Below are positions 9,313 to 17,298 of a stretch of 64,000 nt of DNA, in pieces (the first letter of the stretch is position 1; every line of letters begins with the position of its first letter). The position numbers and the translations under genes are program-made. The notes beneath the pieces are model-generated. The model saw only the letters and a list, made by a program, of their open reading frames with translations. It made no database searches and was not told the origin of the DNA. The stretch lies in the NCBI RefSeq assembly GCF_003522965.1, contig NZ_CP031513.1:620001-684000 (forward strand), written 5' to 3'. The DNA is from Bombilactobacillus bombi. GTDB taxonomy: Bacteria; Bacillota; Bacilli; Lactobacillales; Lactobacillaceae.

Positions 9313-9592
9313 CAAAAAAGCACCCTGACAAAAGAAAAAACTTTTGAAAGGGTGCTAAACAAGCACGGTACCACCTTTATTTGCTTTAAAAACTTAAAGC
9401 CTTAATTACACAAACGATTATTCTTACAATAAAAACAATGATTTGCTGCATTTATAACGGATGCATACCGACGTAGCTTACTTAATTCAGCTAATAGCTC
9501 CAAAGAGATTTTCGTAAATAATTTTTGTATCTGCTTGCACTAAACCAGACTCGCTAAACAATCCAATATTTACTACTTACTTTTTCAATGCT
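9313..9592 (-). promoter_or_regulatory. T-box riboswitch, predicted isoleucine specifier (ATC), controlling pepI-oppA
   Basis: On the minus strand the leader contains the T-box core AAGGTGGTACCGTGC (9363-9377). This is followed by a terminator hairpin whose arms AGCACCCT/AGGGTGCT lie at 9349-9356 and 9319-9326, ending in a T-run. The upstream Stem I has an AGTA element next to GTAAATA (9567-9573), which pairs with TATTTAC (9514-9520). The next bases are GAAA-ATC, making ATC (9507-9509) the predicted specifier codon, hence uncharged tRNA-Ile. The same geometry in the methionine T-box at 27.9 kb gives ATG, which supports the reading. Uncharged tRNA should favour the antiterminator and turn on pepI and the lipoprotein gene. 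Confidence 0.88.
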
Positions 9593-9624
9593 TTTTAATT
9601 TATTTTTAATTTTATGATAATCGA

Positions 9625-9653
9625 ATGATAAAACATAGATCAATTAATGTCAA
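9625..9653 (-). promoter_or_regulatory. promoter of the T-box/pepI transcript
   Basis: Minus-strand -35 TTGACA (9648-9653), a 17-base spacer and -10 TATCAT (9625-9630) make a near-consensus sigma-A promoter. Transcription would start near 9618, just ahead of T-box Stem I. Confidence 0.75.
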
Positions 9654-9723
9654 TATTTATTTTATAAATTATTTTAATTTTTTGGAGTAGGTAGTAAATA
9701 GGTAAAATTATTAAATTGATTCT

Positions 9724-9751
9724 ACTTTACATAATATATATTATACGAAGT
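9724..9751 (-). other. dif: chromosome dimer resolution site dif (XerCD type)
   Basis: Read on the minus strand, this 28-bp site has an 11-bp arm ACTTCGTATAA, a 6-bp centre TATATA and an 11-bp arm TTATGTAAAGT. Compared with the Bacillus subtilis dif as I recall it, 25 of 28 positions agree, and the right (XerD) arm differs by one base. It lies in an AT-rich gene-free stretch, and the genes to its right are overwhelmingly on the minus strand, as expected at the terminus. XerC and XerD, both encoded in this window, are the expected recombinases. Confidence 0.92.
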
Positions 9752-10293
9752 TGTTATTTTGATTTTATCAACAATAAAATTATTAAATGTACTCATGAGT
9801 TTAGATATACATCTTAATTACAACTATAAACTGTAAGCTGTATGTATATATAATATATTTATTACTTGTAGTTATTTAATAATTTTTCGCATAACTTTTT
9901 AAAAATTTAGAACTTTAATACATTGAGTTTAAAACAACTTCATTATCATTAATAATATACTCTTAATTTTAAATTGATTAATATGAACCGTTCAATTTTG
10001 ATACTGAATCATAATGTATCTTCTTGATCAAGTTAAAAAGATATTACACATTCATGAGCCTTGGAAAAAACTCACAAGTTATGAAATTATCTTTATAAGA
10101 CAAGCTAAAAAACGCTTGAAATCAATGTTTAACAAAACGGATTTCATGCATTTCTTGTTTTTTCGGTACTTTTTTCTCAGCCTCATTGCCTCATTTGATT
10201 ACTTAACTAACTAGTTATCTAATATTAGATCTGTCTTTAATTAATAAAAGCATTAGTTGGTTGACTTAACGACTATGTGTGTTTGACTTTATC
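9752..10293. other. AT-rich intergenic stretch between dif and the xerS promoter
   Basis: About 540 bases without a supported gene. One open frame of 66 codons (10014-10214) has no Shine-Dalgarno sequence and no recognisable product; the piece is basic and then hydrophobic and may be a gene remnant. A short inverted repeat GAAATC/GATTTC lies near 10120-10147. Nothing else is recognised. Confidence 0.5.
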
Positions 10294-10323
10294 TTGGTAT
10301 TGTCTTTGAATTTATGCTAAAAT
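10294..10323 (+). promoter_or_regulatory. predicted xerS promoter (extended -10)
   Basis: TTGGTA (10294-10299) lies 18 bases before TAAAAT (10318-10323), which is preceded by TG at 10315-10316, an extended -10 element. The following palindrome starts inside the -10 box and would cover the transcription start. Confidence 0.5.
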
Positions 10324-10361
10324 ATAACTTAATAAAATTGATGTTTTATTAAGTTATATTT
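10320..10361. repeat. perfect 18-6-18 bp palindrome upstream of xerS, dif-like core
   Basis: The left arm, 10320-10337 (AAATATAACTTAATAAAA), is perfectly complementary to 10344-10361 around the 6-bp centre TTGATG. The inner 11-6-11 unit (10327-10354) has the same spacing as dif. Each inner arm matches the corresponding dif arm of this chromosome at 8 of 11 positions (ACTTAATAAAA against ACTTCGTATAA; TTTTATTAAGT against TTATGTAAAGT). No T-run follows, so it is not a typical terminator. It may be an operator or a XerS binding site. Confidence 0.8.
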
Positions 10362-10414
10362 ATTAATGAAAGACCCCCTATCAATTTTAATCTAATTTTG
10401 GGAGCTTATTAAAA

Positions 10415-11500
10415 ATGCAAAAAGAAATTTATATTCAAAAAAACGACAAACTCGTAGCTACTATGCCTTTTTATGTTAAAAAATATTATTTGGATAAATC
10501 CACCGTCCCATTGTCTCCCTCAACGTTATATCAATATCTTAATGAATTTCGGCGTTTCTTTAATTGGTTAATTGATACCAATATCACCCACACTCACCAA
10601 ATTAAAGATATTTCTCTTGCTGATCTTGAGCATTTAAGCAAAGAAGATTTAGGACTTTATAAAGCTTTTTTATTAAATCGAGGTAAAGAAACTTCCCAAA
10701 ATCCCAGAACAACGTTATCGCATCGCACAGTTAATCGTTCTTTAAATGCTTTATCTGCTTTGTTTCGCTATTTAACAGTTGAATCTGAAACTGAAACCGG
10801 CGAACCATATTTTTATCGAAACGTTATGAAAAAAATATCTTTAGTACCTGATAGTGAAACTCTCCAAACTAGAGCCCATAATATCAAATCGCAATTAATG
10901 TTAGAAAATGATCAACAATATTTAGATTTTATTTGGCATTCCTATGCAAAAAAATTAACCAATAAACGTCAAGCAAAACTATTTGAACGGGATTGGGAGC
11001 GTGACTTAGCAATTAATGCTTTAATGTTAGGCAGCGGTATTCGAGTTTCTGAATTAACTAATGCTAATATCAAAGATTTAAATTTTAAACAAGCTCAAAT
11101 TACTGTCTTACGCAAAGGTGGTAAGCAAGATTTAGTCCCAATAGCTAATTGGGTTTTAAAATATATTCAACCATACTTATTAATTCGCAATGAACGCTAC
11201 CAAGCTGCCACTACCCCTGCCCTCTTTGTCACTAAGGGGAGCAAAGGGCCACGAAGGATTTCTAGTGCTACCGTTGAACTATTAGTTGCTAAGTATTCTT
11301 CGGCATTCAATAATATTCGTATTACTCCTCACAAATTACGGCATACATTAGCTTCTAAACTATATTTAGAAACTCATAATGAACATTTAGTGGCTACCCA
11401 ATTGGGACAAACTTCTACTAAAGCCACCGGTTTGTATACTCATATTATCGATACTGAACAAAAAAATGCGCTTGATCAGCTAAATTCAGATAGCGACTAA
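10415..11500 (+). CDS. xerS: tyrosine recombinase XerS
   Basis: XerS is the single-protein dimer-resolution recombinase of streptococci and lactococci, and it also occurs in some lactobacilli. The 361-residue product resembles it throughout, with hallmark blocks NEFRRFFNWLI (44-53), EPYFYRNVMKK (130-140) and ITPHKLRHTLASKLY. Active-site residues visible are Arg210 (GSGIRVSEL), Lys234 (RKGGK), His306 and Arg309 (HKLRH) and nucleophile Tyr341 (LYTH). The usual second His, in LGH, is Gln332 (QLGQTSTKATG, codon CAA). GGGAG lies 10 bases before the ATG. It sits 664 bp from dif with a palindrome at its promoter. The genome also encodes XerC and XerD in this window. Confidence 0.92.
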   Translation: MQKEIYIQKNDKLVATMPFYVKKYYLDKSTVPLSPSTLYQYLNEFRRFFNWLIDTNITHTHQIKDISLADLEHLSKEDLGLYKAFLLNRGKETSQNPRTTLSHRTVNRSLNALSALFRYLTVESETETGEPYFYRNVMKKISLVPDSETLQTRAHNIKSQLMLENDQQYLDFIWHSYAKKLTNKRQAKLFERDWERDLAINALMLGSGIRVSELTNANIKDLNFKQAQITVLRKGGKQDLVPIANWVLKYIQPYLLIRNERYQAATTPALFVTKGSKGPRRISSATVELLVAKYSSAFNNIRITPHKLRHTLASKLYLETHNEHLVATQLGQTSTKATGLYTHIIDTEQKNALDQLNSDSD

Positions 11501-11570
11501 CAATTTACTATTATAATGAGATATGTTTTAATAACCACATAAAATAAATAGTTATCATAAAGGAGTAAAT

Positions 11571-12275
11571 ATGTCTTATATACATTTGCAAAATGTTTCA
11601 AAAATTTATAATTCTGGACAAAGCAACGAAATCAAAGCCAATGACAATATTAATTTTGATTTGCAAGCTGGTGAATTAACTATTATTGTGGGCGAATCAG
11701 GTGCAGGTAAATCGACATTACTTGATATTTTAGGAGGAATGGATACTGTTACTTCTGGTGAAGTGATTATAAATAATGAAAAAATTTCCAACTATAATCA
11801 CCATCAATTAACAACCTTTAGACGCAATTCCATTGGTTTTGTTTTTCAATTTTATAACTTATTGCCTAATTTAACCGCTCGCGAAAATGTTGAATTAGCT
11901 GCTGAATTAGTACCTCAAGCTTTAAGTGTGACAGATGTATTAGCTAAAGTGGGCCTTAGTGAACGTCAAGATAATTTCCCCGGAGAACTCTCAGGTGGAG
12001 AACAACAACGAGTTGCCATTGCACGAGCAATTGTTAAAAATCCCGCATTACTACTTTGTGATGAACCAACTGGCGCTTTAGATTACCATACAGGTAAAAA
12101 GATTTTAAAATTTTTGCAAGATTTTTGCCATTCCAAAAATAAAAACGTTATCATTGTAACACATAATCAAATGATCAAACCAATGGCTGATCACATTCTG
12201 GAAATATCTGATGGTAAAATTAAGCACGATGAAATCAACTCTCACCCTACTCCTGTAGAAGAGATAGAGTGGTAA
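11571..12275 (+). CDS. ABC transporter ATP-binding protein (MacB/LolD type)
   Basis: This is the ATPase of a lipoprotein- or antimicrobial-type exporter. The 234-residue protein has Walker [10 protein letters not shown] at 41-49, the Q-loop region [10 protein letters not shown], signature LSGGEQQR near 140, Walker [13 protein letters not shown] and an H-loop His in VTHNQ. This combination is typical of ATPases that pair with FtsX-like permeases. AAGGAG precedes the ATG. A TATAAT box at 11512-11517 may belong to its promoter. It is followed 16 bases later by the permease gene, so the two form one exporter unit. No two-component system lies nearby; the substrate is unknown. Confidence 0.92.
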   Translation: MSYIHLQNVSKIYNSGQSNEIKANDNINFDLQAGELTIIVGESGAGKSTLLDILGGMDTVTSGEVIINNEKISNYNHHQLTTFRRNSIGFVFQFYNLLPNLTARENVELAAELVPQALSVTDVLAKVGLSERQDNFPGELSGGEQQRVAIARAIVKNPALLLCDEPTGALDYHTGKKILKFLQDFCHSKNKNVIIVTHNQMIKPMADHILEISDGKIKHDEINSHPTPVEEIEW

Positions 12276-12291
12276 TTAGGCGGTGCAAGTA

Positions 12292-14874
12292 ATGAAAAAA
12301 ATATTACGAAAAAACATTTGGCGAGAGTTTCAATTTTCTTTTTCACGCTTTTTATCAGTAACTATTTTATTAGCCTTAGGTGTTTTTGTTTTGGTTGGCT
12401 TGAAATCTACTGGAACTGATATGCGCTTAACAGCTAATCAGTACTATAAGCAACATCATTTGGCTGATGCCCAACTAACTAGTAATTTGCCCTTAACTAA
12501 ATCTGATCAAAACAAAATTCAAAACCAACTCAAAAAGCATCATGGCCAATCATTCTCTGTTGCTGAACAACAAGATAGTATTATTGCTCATTCACAAGAT
12601 GTTATTCGATTACAAAATCTAACCACAAATGTTTCGCAAGCCAAATTAGTCAAGGGTCATTTTCCCCATCATGAAAATGAAATTGTACTAAATGTTCAAG
12701 ATCAAAATCACTACAAGATTGGCGATTGGTTAAAACTAGAAAAGAAAAACAGCCACAACTTAAAAAACCAAAACCTAAAAATTGTAGGTTTTGTTACTTC
12801 TAGTGACTATTTAGATAAATCACAATTAGGAACAACTACTCTCAAAAATGGACGGGTTAATACTTTCGGATATTTAAAGCAAAGCGCTTTTAAAAAATTT
12901 CAACCTACTATTATTAAGTTGAATTTTAATAATGTTAATCGTCAAGCATATAACGATACTTACGAACGTCAAATCCAAAAAAATGTAGACCAATTACAGC
13001 ATTCTATGAACACTTTGGCAAAAGATAAAAATCAGCAATTACAACGTCATTGGCAAAATATCTATCAGCAAAAAGCATTACAGTTACAACAATTACTTCA
13101 ATTCAATTCCCCTGTACTTAATCAACAAATCATTCAAGGACAAAACCAATTACAGCAATTAAAAAATAAAATTAAACAAATTCCTCCAGTTGAATATACT
13201 ATTCAGACTCGAAGTGATTACAATTATGGATATAATACTTTTGGTGAAGAAGCTAAGCGAATTGATATTTTATCCAATGTTTTTCCTTATGTCTTCTTTA
13301 TAGTAGCTTTAATTGTTTGTTTTACGACAATGTCGCGCATGGCTAGTGAAAAACGGGAAGAATTGGGATTATTAACAGGATTAGGTTACTCACATTTTGA
13401 TGCTATAAAAGTATTTTTAGTTTATGGATCTTTATCTGGCTTATTAGGCGCAGCAATCGGGGCTTATTTAGGTTCAACGTTTTTAACAACCAAAATTTAC
13501 GAAGCTTACTCAGCTAATTATGCCTTGCCTTCTCTTACAATCCAACCAGTGTGGACCTGGATTCTGGTCGCATCTGTGATTGCATTTGCAGTAGCTGTTT
13601 TACCAGCCTTATCGGTTGCATTGCAAGAACTAAGAAGTGAACCAGCTATTTTATTACAACCTACAGTTCCTACTAAAGGCGGAAAAATTTTATTAGAAAA
13701 ACTTACTTGGGTGTGGCAAAAAATTAGTTTTAAATATCAGGTCACTTTTCGTAATATTTTTCGATATAAAGCACGCATGTTAATGACAATAATTGGTATT
13801 TTCGGGTGTACAGCACTCTTGATTACCGGCTTTGGTATTCGTGATTCATTGACTGGAATTGTTAAAACGCAATATCAACAATTAATTCATTATGATGAAG
13901 TTAATATTTTTAAACCCGGCGTTACAACTACCCAAAAAAATAATTATTTACAAAAAATTAAAAAGCATAATAATGTTAAACAAGCTCAGTTAATCAACTA
14001 TCAATCTATGTATGTTCGTGGTAAGCAAAATATTAATAATCAAGAAGTCACACTGATGGCTGCTTCCAACTTCCAACAACTTAATAAATTTGTAAGCTTA
14101 AAAACTATTAATGAGCAACCAATTGAATCGAAAAACCTTCAAGGCATAGTTGTTACCCAAAAGTTAGCTGAATCGATGCATTTAAAGGTTGGTGATTATT
14201 TAAAATTTGAAAATAAGATTGGACAACAATATCAAGCCCGCATTGGAGCTATTAGTAAAATGTATGCTGGTCATTTTATTTTTATGACCGCAGCCCAATA
14301 TCAGCATATATTGGGACAGCAATTTATAGCTAATTCGCTGATTGTTAATAACAAACAGCGATCATCGCAAAAAATTAATCATCTTTCGACGTGGCTTAAC
14401 CGGCAACCAGAAACTTTAACGATTATCCGTTCAGATACCATCAAAGATGCTATCAATTATATTTTGGATGGTTTAAATAATTTAATCTTCATTATTATAA
14501 TTTGTTCGTCACTTTTAGCCTTAGTCGTCTTATATACTTTAACCAATATTAATGTTTCTGAAAGGTTACGTGAGTTAGCAACAATGAAAGTTATTGGTTT
14601 TTATCAATCTGAAGTAGTGATGTCAATCTTTCGAGAAACTATTTTTCTGACAATTGGTGGAATTATTTTAGGATTTGGTGGTGGTTATTTGCTACATCAT
14701 TATATTATGCAAACACTGCCTCCACAAAATGTGATGGTCAGCATGTATTTACGTAATTCTAATTTTTTGATTTCTACTATTATGACCCTGATTTTTGCAA
14801 TTTTTGTGATGATCATCATGTCCCAAAAAATTAAAAAAATTGATATGTTGGCCGCTTTAAAGGCCGTTGACTAA
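12292..14874 (+). CDS. FtsX-like ABC transporter permease, 860 residues
   Basis: This is the membrane half of the exporter encoded with the preceding ATPase. It has an N-terminal membrane helix (FLSVTILLALGVFVLVGL), then a large Gln-rich external domain of about 300 residues. Next come an FtsX core with several helices (about 330-460), another single helix (MLMTIIGIFGCTALLITGF), a second external domain, and a C-terminal FtsX core with three helices. Conserved cytoplasmic motifs are MASEKREELGLLTGLGY and ERLRELATMKVIGF. The ATG at 12292 is preferred over a GTG nine bases upstream because AGGCGGTG then sits at proper distance. The two-FtsX-domain layout resembles large single-polypeptide permeases of Firmicutes. 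It is followed by a terminator. Confidence 0.9.
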   Translation: MKKILRKNIWREFQFSFSRFLSVTILLALGVFVLVGLKSTGTDMRLTANQYYKQHHLADAQLTSNLPLTKSDQNKIQNQLKKHHGQSFSVAEQQDSIIAHSQDVIRLQNLTTNVSQAKLVKGHFPHHENEIVLNVQDQNHYKIGDWLKLEKKNSHNLKNQNLKIVGFVTSSDYLDKSQLGTTTLKNGRVNTFGYLKQSAFKKFQPTIIKLNFNNVNRQAYNDTYERQIQKNVDQLQHSMNTLAKDKNQQLQRHWQNIYQQKALQLQQLLQFNSPVLNQQIIQGQNQLQQLKNKIKQIPPVEYTIQTRSDYNYGYNTFGEEAKRIDILSNVFPYVFFIVALIVCFTTMSRMASEKREELGLLTGLGYSHFDAIKVFLVYGSLSGLLGAAIGAYLGSTFLTTKIYEAYSANYALPSLTIQPVWTWILVASVIAFAVAVLPALSVALQELRSEPAILLQPTVPTKGGKILLEKLTWVWQKISFKYQVTFRNIFRYKARMLMTIIGIFGCTALLITGFGIRDSLTGIVKTQYQQLIHYDEVNIFKPGVTTTQKNNYLQKIKKHNNVKQAQLINYQSMYVRGKQNINNQEVTLMAASNFQQLNKFVSLKTINEQPIESKNLQGIVVTQKLAESMHLKVGDYLKFENKIGQQYQARIGAISKMYAGHFIFMTAAQYQHILGQQFIANSLIVNNKQRSSQKINHLSTWLNRQPETLTIIRSDTIKDAINYILDGLNNLIFIIIICSSLLALVVLYTLTNINVSERLRELATMKVIGFYQSEVVMSIFRETIFLTIGGIILGFGGGYLLHHYIMQTLPPQNVMVSMYLRNSNFLISTIMTLIFAIFVMIIMSQKIKKIDMLAALKAVD

Positions 14875-14879
14875 AATTT

Positions 14880-14915
14880 AACGCTCGACAAAATTTATTT
14901 TGCTGGGCGTTTTTA
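14880..14915 (+). terminator. intrinsic terminator of the ABC exporter operon
   Basis: A 14-bp stem with one mismatch and some G-T pairs (14880-14893 with 14898-14911) has a TTTA loop and is followed by TTTTTATAT. Confidence 0.8.
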
Positions 14916-14923
14916 TATGTAAG

Positions 14924-14952
14924 AAAATTAGAACCTAGGGGGTTCTAATTTT
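14924..14952 (-). terminator. intrinsic terminator after the M20 peptidase gene
   Basis: A perfect 12-bp stem AAAATTAGAACC (14924-14935) pairs with 14941-14952 around a TAGGG loop. It sits 15 bases after the minus-strand stop at 14967, back to back with the plus-strand terminator of the exporter. Confidence 0.75.
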
Positions 14953-14966
14953 AGTTATTAACCTAA

Positions 14967-16184
14967 TTATTTAAAAAATTCTACAATAACTTTTTTAAAT
15001 ATTTCGATAAATTCTAAATACATTGCTTTTGAAACAAATTCATTATCTTGATGAGAATTACCATTACCTGGACCAAAAACAACATAGTTACAATTAGTAG
15101 GTTGATCAATAAAGAACTTAGAAGCATCAGTTCCACCCGAAACCCCTACCGCTAAGATTTCATCAGCAGAAAATGGAATTCCTGATAATTTGGCTTGCTG
15201 TTCAAATTGCTTAATTTGTTCTGCAGTATAATTTTGTTTTTGTAAATAAGGTTGTCCAATTTTTTGTACTAATTTCAATAAGCGTGCGTCTTTATTACCT
15301 AAAATCGGCACAATATTCATACCACATTCTAAAGCGATCTGGCCAGTTGTATGGGCATTATATTGGTCTATTGTGTTTTGAATAATATCTAGTATCTTTT
15401 GATTAGGTAATTCTGGAATGGTCCGAATATTTAAAACAGCTTCTGCAGATCCAGGAATAGCATTAGGTTGGGTACCACCTTTAATAACATCAATATTAAA
15501 GACTGTTTTTCCAAGGACCTCATTTTCAGCTTCATCCATCAGATTCTTTAATTGTTTTTGAATATCATTTAAAACATTTAACAAATGTTCTACTGCATTA
15601 TTACCTAAAGCTGGCATGGAACTATGTGCAGCTTTTCCAATGGATTTAATATCAATATCTAATTCACCTTTGCTGGCATACACAGCTATAAATCCTGATG
15701 GTTCAGCTATTAATAAGCTATCGACATCTTTCATATAGCCTTCTTTTTGCAAAACTTCAGCACCTTCTTGGCCAACTTCTTCTCCTGCGGTTGCCATAAA
15801 GCGAATTGTACCATTAATTGGTGTCTTACTTTGTTTCAATTCAATTAAAGCAATTACAATAGCGGCTAATCCCGCTTTCATATCTGTAGTACCGCGTCCG
15901 TATAATTTATCTCCTTGTTCAGTTAGTTGAAAGGGATCTGTATCCCAATTCTTTTCTTGGACATCCACAACATCCATGTGCCCCGATATTGCTAATACCG
16001 GTTTGCCAGTTCCAATTTCGGCTACTAAATTAGCACGATCGCCACTAACCGGAACCAACTTACTTTCAATTCCATTTTCCTGTAGTAAAGATTGTAGATA
16101 CAAAGCAACTTGTTTTTCATGATCATTGACAGATTTATAACTGATTAACTTGCTTAAAATTGCAATTTTGTCTTCTTCATTCAT
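14967..16184 (-). CDS. M20 family deacylase/peptidase (ArgE/DapE type)
   Basis: This is a zinc-dependent amidohydrolase of the ArgE/DapE/CPG2 group, 405 residues. Metal and catalytic residues are visible: His69-x-Asp71 (SGHMDVVDV), bridging Asp101 (GRGTTDMKAG), catalytic Glu135-Glu136 (TAGEEVG), and a C-terminal His in NSHQDNE. The start ATG at 16184 has AAGGGAGA upstream; an in-frame upstream codon at 16226 lies in the promoter region and lacks a ribosome site. It could act as succinyl-diaminopimelate desuccinylase or on other acylated amino acids or peptides. No lysine or arginine biosynthesis gene is adjacent, so the substrate stays open. Confidence 0.85.
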   Translation of the reverse strand: MNEEDKIAILSKLISYKSVNDHEKQVALYLQSLLQENGIESKLVPVSGDRANLVAEIGTGKPVLAISGHMDVVDVQEKNWDTDPFQLTEQGDKLYGRGTTDMKAGLAAIVIALIELKQSKTPINGTIRFMATAGEEVGQEGAEVLQKEGYMKDVDSLLIAEPSGFIAVYASKGELDIDIKSIGKAAHSSMPALGNNAVEHLLNVLNDIQKQLKNLMDEAENEVLGKTVFNIDVIKGGTQPNAIPGSAEAVLNIRTIPELPNQKILDIIQNTIDQYNAHTTGQIALECGMNIVPILGNKDARLLKLVQKIGQPYLQKQNYTAEQIKQFEQQAKLSGIPFSADEILAVGVSGGTDASKFFIDQPTNCNYVVFGPGNGNSHQDNEFVSKAMYLEFIEIFKKVIVEFFK

Positions 16185-16242
16185 ATTATTTTTCTCCCTT
16201 AAGTTGTAGTACTTATAGTATAACAAAGTTAACTTATAAATG

Positions 16243-16306
16243 ATAAAAAAACCATATTCTCATAATATTTTAATATTATATTTAAAATATTGATAGAATA
16301 TGATTT
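16243..16306 (-). terminator. terminator after ppaC (long AT-rich hairpin)
   Basis: Arms of about 24 bases with small mismatches (around 16250-16273 and 16282-16306) form a hairpin. On the minus strand it is followed by a run of seven Ts. It lies between the ppaC stop and the M20 gene. Confidence 0.7.
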
Positions 16307-16317
16307 GTCTATTTTTA

Positions 16318-17247
16318 TTAAAATTGTTGTTGTAATGGCGGTACAATTTGTTTCTTTCTGGATACTACACCAGGTAAATCTAATCGAGAATTCTCAATAT
16401 CGTGGTTGAATGCTTTGGCAACCTTAGTTTGTAAATCATTATCTCCAGTAACAACCATCGTTGTATCACTGTCTAAAACATTAGTAATTGCCAATAAAAA
16501 TAAATCATAACCATTAGTCTGACTACTTTGCTTCATCGCATCTTCAAACTCTGATTGTCGCTCCAAAGCCTCAGCCAAATCAACAACGTTAACTTGGGCA
16601 ATTCGAACATTATGGCCACCCATATCAAAGGTTTTAGCATCAGCATCTATTAGGTCTTCTGCTGTTTTGGCAGCAATATTAGTTCCTGCTTTTAACATCT
16701 TTAAGCCATAATCTTGATAATCAACATTGGCCACATCAGCTAAAGCTTGAACAGCTTGACGATCATCATCAGTGGTGGTTGGTGACTTTAATAATAACGT
16801 GTCTGAAATGATAGCAGATAACATCAAGCCAGCAATTTTTTGCGGAATTTGAACTTCATTTTCATTATACATTTTCCACAAAATCGTACTCGTACATCCA
16901 ACTGGTTCTGCATGATAAAATAGCGGTGAAGTGGTCTTAAAATTAGCGATTCGATGGTGGTCAACCACATGTGTTACTGCCACAGTATCGATATCTGGTA
17001 CACTTTGTTGTGCTTCATTATGATCAACTAACATAACTGCTTGAACTTGATCACCAATTTTGTCGATAACTCTAGGAGTTACTTGATCGAAATAATCAAG
17101 TACAAATTTAGTTTCATCATTAGGTTCGCCTAAGGCTACTGCCTCTGTCTCATATCCTAATTGATTTTGCAATTGTGAGTAAGCAATTGCTGCTACAATT
17201 GCATCGGTATCAGGATTTAAATGCCCAAATACTAATTCTTTTGCCAA
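16318..17247 (-). CDS. ppaC: manganese-dependent inorganic pyrophosphatase (DHH family)
   Basis: The enzyme hydrolyses pyrophosphate to phosphate in the cytoplasm and so pulls biosynthetic reactions forward. The 309-residue length is exactly that of family II pyrophosphatases. Metal-binding motifs are [10 protein letters not shown] (His and two Asp near the N-terminus), LVDHNE and the DHH motif VVDHHRI. The C-terminal DHHA2 domain ends with [10 protein letters not shown], whose Arg-Lys-Lys binds substrate. It starts 51 bases downstream of the LysR gene on the same strand and may be transcribed separately. Confidence 0.96.
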   Translation of the reverse strand: MAKELVFGHLNPDTDAIVAAIAYSQLQNQLGYETEAVALGEPNDETKFVLDYFDQVTPRVIDKIGDQVQAVMLVDHNEAQQSVPDIDTVAVTHVVDHHRIANFKTTSPLFYHAEPVGCTSTILWKMYNENEVQIPQKIAGLMLSAIISDTLLLKSPTTTDDDRQAVQALADVANVDYQDYGLKMLKAGTNIAAKTAEDLIDADAKTFDMGGHNVRIAQVNVVDLAEALERQSEFEDAMKQSSQTNGYDLFLLAITNVLDSDTTMVVTGDNDLQTKVAKAFNHDIENSRLDLPGVVSRKKQIVPPLQQQF

Positions 17248-17298
17248 TATTATCCCTCCAAATAATTACAACTTACTATTATTATAATACAAAGGCAC

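Noticed and set aside
9282-9374. N-terminal extension of pepI by 31 residues
   Set aside because: It would translate the T-box terminator hairpin; the ATG at 9281 has a strong AAGGAGGAG.
10014-10214. 66-codon open frame in the dif-xerS spacer
   Set aside because: No Shine-Dalgarno sequence, no similarity that I recognise, and a hydrophobic tail typical of random AT-rich translation. It is kept only as a possible remnant in the intergenic entry.
10320-10361. Palindrome as an intrinsic terminator
   Set aside because: The stem is almost purely AT and no T-run follows on either strand; it also lies at the xerS promoter instead of after a gene.
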